A program made the translations under genes and the position numbers. Of a stretch of 39,976 bases of DNA, positions 38,898 through 39,976 are shown piece by piece (position 1 is the stretch's first letter; each line of letters starts with the position of its first letter). This stretch comes from an uncultured bacterium (GTDB lineage Bacteria; Patescibacteriota; Minisyncoccia; Phycocordibacterales; UBA918). The notes under the pieces are model-generated. The model did not search any database. It was not told the DNA's origin and was given only the letters and a program-made list of their open reading frames with translations. The stretch is from NCBI GenBank assembly GCA_950073265.1, contig CATMPJ010000006.1, positions 1 to 39,976 on the forward strand, in the 5' to 3' direction.

Positions 38898-39410
38898 TTA
38901 CGGATTGGCGTAGCAACCTGGCGATTGCCAGCTGCCACCAATGTGTGGATTGCCTTGGCTGGTTCGGCCACTACTGCCCTGACAGTACCATTCAGAACCG
39001 CTATTCAGCACGGTCATGATTGAGTACTCTTGACCAGCACTGGCTGTGCCAACCCAGAGTGCATTAATGGTGTCGAAGGGAATTTGATTGACGATTCCTT
39101 GGCACAGAGCTCGAAAGTCTTCTGCGAAAGTGCCGGTGTAGGTTTCAGTGGCGCAGCTAGGGTTGGTGCCGGCGTTACTAATCCAACCAGTTTGGTGATT
39201 TAAAAACCTGCCGTTTTGTGCTCGTTCTAACTCAAGCGTGGTCGCGTAGTTTCTTACCTGTTGCTTTATAGCGGCGTCTCTAGCGCCGCCCCGCGCGTCA
39301 CTAAGGCTCGCTAATACTACCGCGGACAGGATACCGATAATAGCAATTACGACCAACAACTCAATAAGCGTAAAGCCGGCAGAAGATTGATATGAGAAGC
39401 GGGATTTCAT
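38898..39410 (-). CDS. Type IV prepilin-like protein
   Basis: The 170-residue product has a short leader (MKSRFSYQSSAG) and FTLIELLVVIAIIGILSAVV, cleaved between G12 and F13, with glutamate at mature position 5. The globular part has four cysteines and ends in WQSPGCYANP. It is clearly a paralogue of the 38202 pilin (same helix and same ending) but is diverged in the middle. It starts seven bases after the stop of the gene at 39418, so both are co-transcribed. Confidence 0.9.
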   Translation of the reverse strand: MKSRFSYQSSAGFTLIELLVVIAIIGILSAVVLASLSDARGGARDAAIKQQVRNYATTLELERAQNGRFLNHQTGWISNAGTNPSCATETYTGTFAEDFRALCQGIVNQIPFDTINALWVGTASAGQEYSIMTVLNSGSEWYCQGSSGRTSQGNPHIGGSWQSPGCYANP

Positions 39411-39417
39411 AAGGAGT

Positions 39418-39633
39418 TTAATTCATTGAGCGCATGCTATTTAGATGAACTGGATCAACTTCCTCGACCTGGGTTGCAGAAAAAGTATTGGAGTAAATCC
39501 AAACAGTGAGCCCTAAAAGTAATACTGAAGTTGTAAGTACAATCATAAGCGCGTGGGCTTCGTTTGTAACACCTAAACGAGCCAGTAATTTTATGTACCA
39601 TGGTTTCGGTTGACGAGGATCGTAATAGGTCAT
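39418..39633 (-). CDS. Small single-span membrane protein, pilin operon
   Basis: The start at 39633 (MTYYDPRQPK) is chosen because TACAAT lies seven bases upstream. The 71-residue product has a cytoplasmic head with two tyrosines and prolines, one transmembrane helix (about ALMIVLTTSVLLLGLTVWIY) and a short outer tail. It is not a prepilin, as the type III signal is missing. It is translated just before the pilin at 38898 and may assist it. No family is recognised. Confidence 0.75.
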   Translation of the reverse strand: MTYYDPRQPKPWYIKLLARLGVTNEAHALMIVLTTSVLLLGLTVWIYSNTFSATQVEEVDPVHLNSMRSMN

Positions 39634-39699
39634 TAATTCTATTGTACCTGTCAGCAAATTGAGACAGAAATACTATGTGGAAATAGTGTTGATAGCATG
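39631..39699 (-). promoter_or_regulatory. Promoter and upstream element of the second pilin operon
   Basis: TACAAT (39646-39641, minus strand) lies seven bases before the ATG, and the sequence around it nearly repeats that of the first pilin promoter. The 13-mer at 39687-39699 is identical to 38836-38848 and lies 54 bases from the start codon, against 53 in the other. No good -35 is seen. Confidence 0.5.
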
Positions 39700-39734
39700 G
39701 GGGAAAAGAAGTAAAAAATAGCCCCAGAAAACGC

Positions 39735-39762
39735 TTGACTTTATTTTCGTTTCCTATACTAT
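39735..39762 (+). promoter_or_regulatory. Promoter at the right edge
   Basis: TTGACT (39735-39740) and TACTAT (39757-39762) are 16 bases apart; TATACT overlaps the latter. The predicted start is near 39769 and reads out of the window. Confidence 0.65.
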
Positions 39763-39779
39763 AGCCACCACGTATTTAT

Positions 39780-39815
39780 ATGAGTTTTAAGAAATTGCCT
39801 AGTCGTCGCACATAG
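39780..39815 (+). CDS. Candidate leader peptide
   Basis: ATG AGT TTT and so on codes for MSFKKLPSRRT and stops at TAG. It lies 11 bases after the predicted transcription start and before the terminator. It might be a leader peptide for attenuation. Eleven codons give weak coding evidence, so chance is a real alternative. Confidence 0.3.
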   Translation: MSFKKLPSRRT

Positions 39816-39838
39816 AGTCCGCCTTGAGCTGATTTTGT

Positions 39839-39866
39839 GCCGCGACGTATCGCGGCTTTTTCTTTC
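39839..39866 (+). terminator. Terminator in the right-edge leader
   Basis: GCCGCGA (39839-39845) pairs with TCGCGGC (39850-39856), followed by TTTTTCTTT. CGTCGC at 39803-39808 can pair with GCGACG at 39842-39847 and would break the stem, which fits an attenuator. Confidence 0.75.
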
Positions 39867-39910
39867 AAAACCATACTGGGAGTACGCGTTGTTTGACAAT
39901 TGCATATTCA

Positions 39911-39968
39911 GGAAGCAGTTGATAAGACTGCTTCCGCAAAGTCCTCTTGGGAATCGACGCCCGAGAGG
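39911..39968 (+). other. Two tandem hairpins at the right edge
   Basis: GGAAGCAGT and ACTGCTTCC (39911-39919, 39927-39935) form a perfect stem with loop TGATAAG. CCTCTTGGG and CCCGAGAGG (39943-39951, 39960-39968) form another with one G-U pair. They may start a structured RNA that continues outside the window. Confidence 0.5.
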
Positions 39969-39976
39969 CAGTTCGC

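Noticed and set aside
39911-39976. 5' end of RNase P RNA or tmRNA at the right edge
   Set aside because: Short similarities (GGAAGC..., GAATCGACG) are present, but the universally conserved core elements are missing in the visible part. Only the hairpins are supported.
1-39976. CRISPR arrays, insertion sequences, prophage genes
   Set aside because: No regularly spaced repeats, transposase, integrase or phage structural genes were seen. The repeats found are pairs of hairpins and short regulatory motifs.
1-39976. tRNA and rRNA genes
   Set aside because: I scanned the intergenic stretches by eye and found no cloverleaf with the GGTTCGAATCC-type arm. A tRNAscan-SE run would be decisive.

Overview
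The window looks like a piece of a small-genome Candidate Phyla Radiation bacterium, most likely Parcubacteria/Paceibacteria. The reasons are compact genes with few operons, minimal-length proteins (a RecO without its usual tail, a MetRS without the C-terminal domain), several lineage-typical genes (DUF2914 membrane protein, PilE-like prepilins, an S-layer-like acidic protein carrying a peptidoglycan-binding domain) and an rplK that is not followed by rplA. UGA is used as a stop codon (dcd, ileS and others), so this is not a Gracilibacteria-type code. The lineage assignment is inference from gene content only.

Layout. 1-1690: secE-nusG, then rplK behind its own promoter and a structured leader. 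1750-2880: two unrecognised, possibly Nudix-like proteins. 2940-8630: a CofE-like ligase and a nearly complete thymidylate module (folA, dcd, thyA, tmk, dut, a MazG-like pyrophosphohydrolase and glyA), in which dcd and dut supply dUMP, thyA methylates it with folate recycled by folA and glyA, and tmk phosphorylates dTMP. 8670-21060: a DUF2914 membrane protein, argS, ileS with a histidine-phosphatase domain inserted in it, recO, a large membrane-anchored surface protein, glyS, tiny membrane genes and metG. 21057-23405: a second MazG-like gene, tatD, a candidate orphan non-coding RNA and a VanY-type D,D-carboxypeptidase. 23490-24940: rpsF-ssb-rpsR. 25000-30000: two tiny membrane proteins, then efp, recA, a small anchored protein and ftsK on the minus strand.

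30000-33660 is the most unusual stretch. It holds a winged-helix protein gene embedded in a dense field of TGTCT/AGACA half-sites, then about 870 bases without a convincing gene that carry palindromes, a promoter and a roughly 515-nt structured leader, then a very acidic secreted S-layer-like protein. 33850-36500: a tiny peptide, a DUF1360 protein, a Phd/RelE-type toxin-antitoxin pair under a 28-bp palindrome, then rplJ-rplL behind an L10-type leader with a strongly folded spacer between them. 36660-39976: an MscS-like membrane protein, an HTH-nucleotidyltransferase-fold protein, two type IV prepilin genes with twin promoters, and at the right edge a promoter, mini-ORF, terminator and hairpins that look like an attenuated leader for a gene outside the window.

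Two themes run through the window. First, about a dozen genes have a good -10 box only 6-10 nt before the start codon and no Shine-Dalgarno, so leaderless mRNAs appear to be common; the tiny membrane-protein genes are the opposite, with strong Shine-Dalgarno sites. Second, the ribosomal-protein genes are separated by structured RNA leaders. The strongest candidate for something undescribed is the IleRS-phosphatase fusion, followed by the orphan RNA at 22292-22448 and the TGTCT field with its neighbouring long leader.
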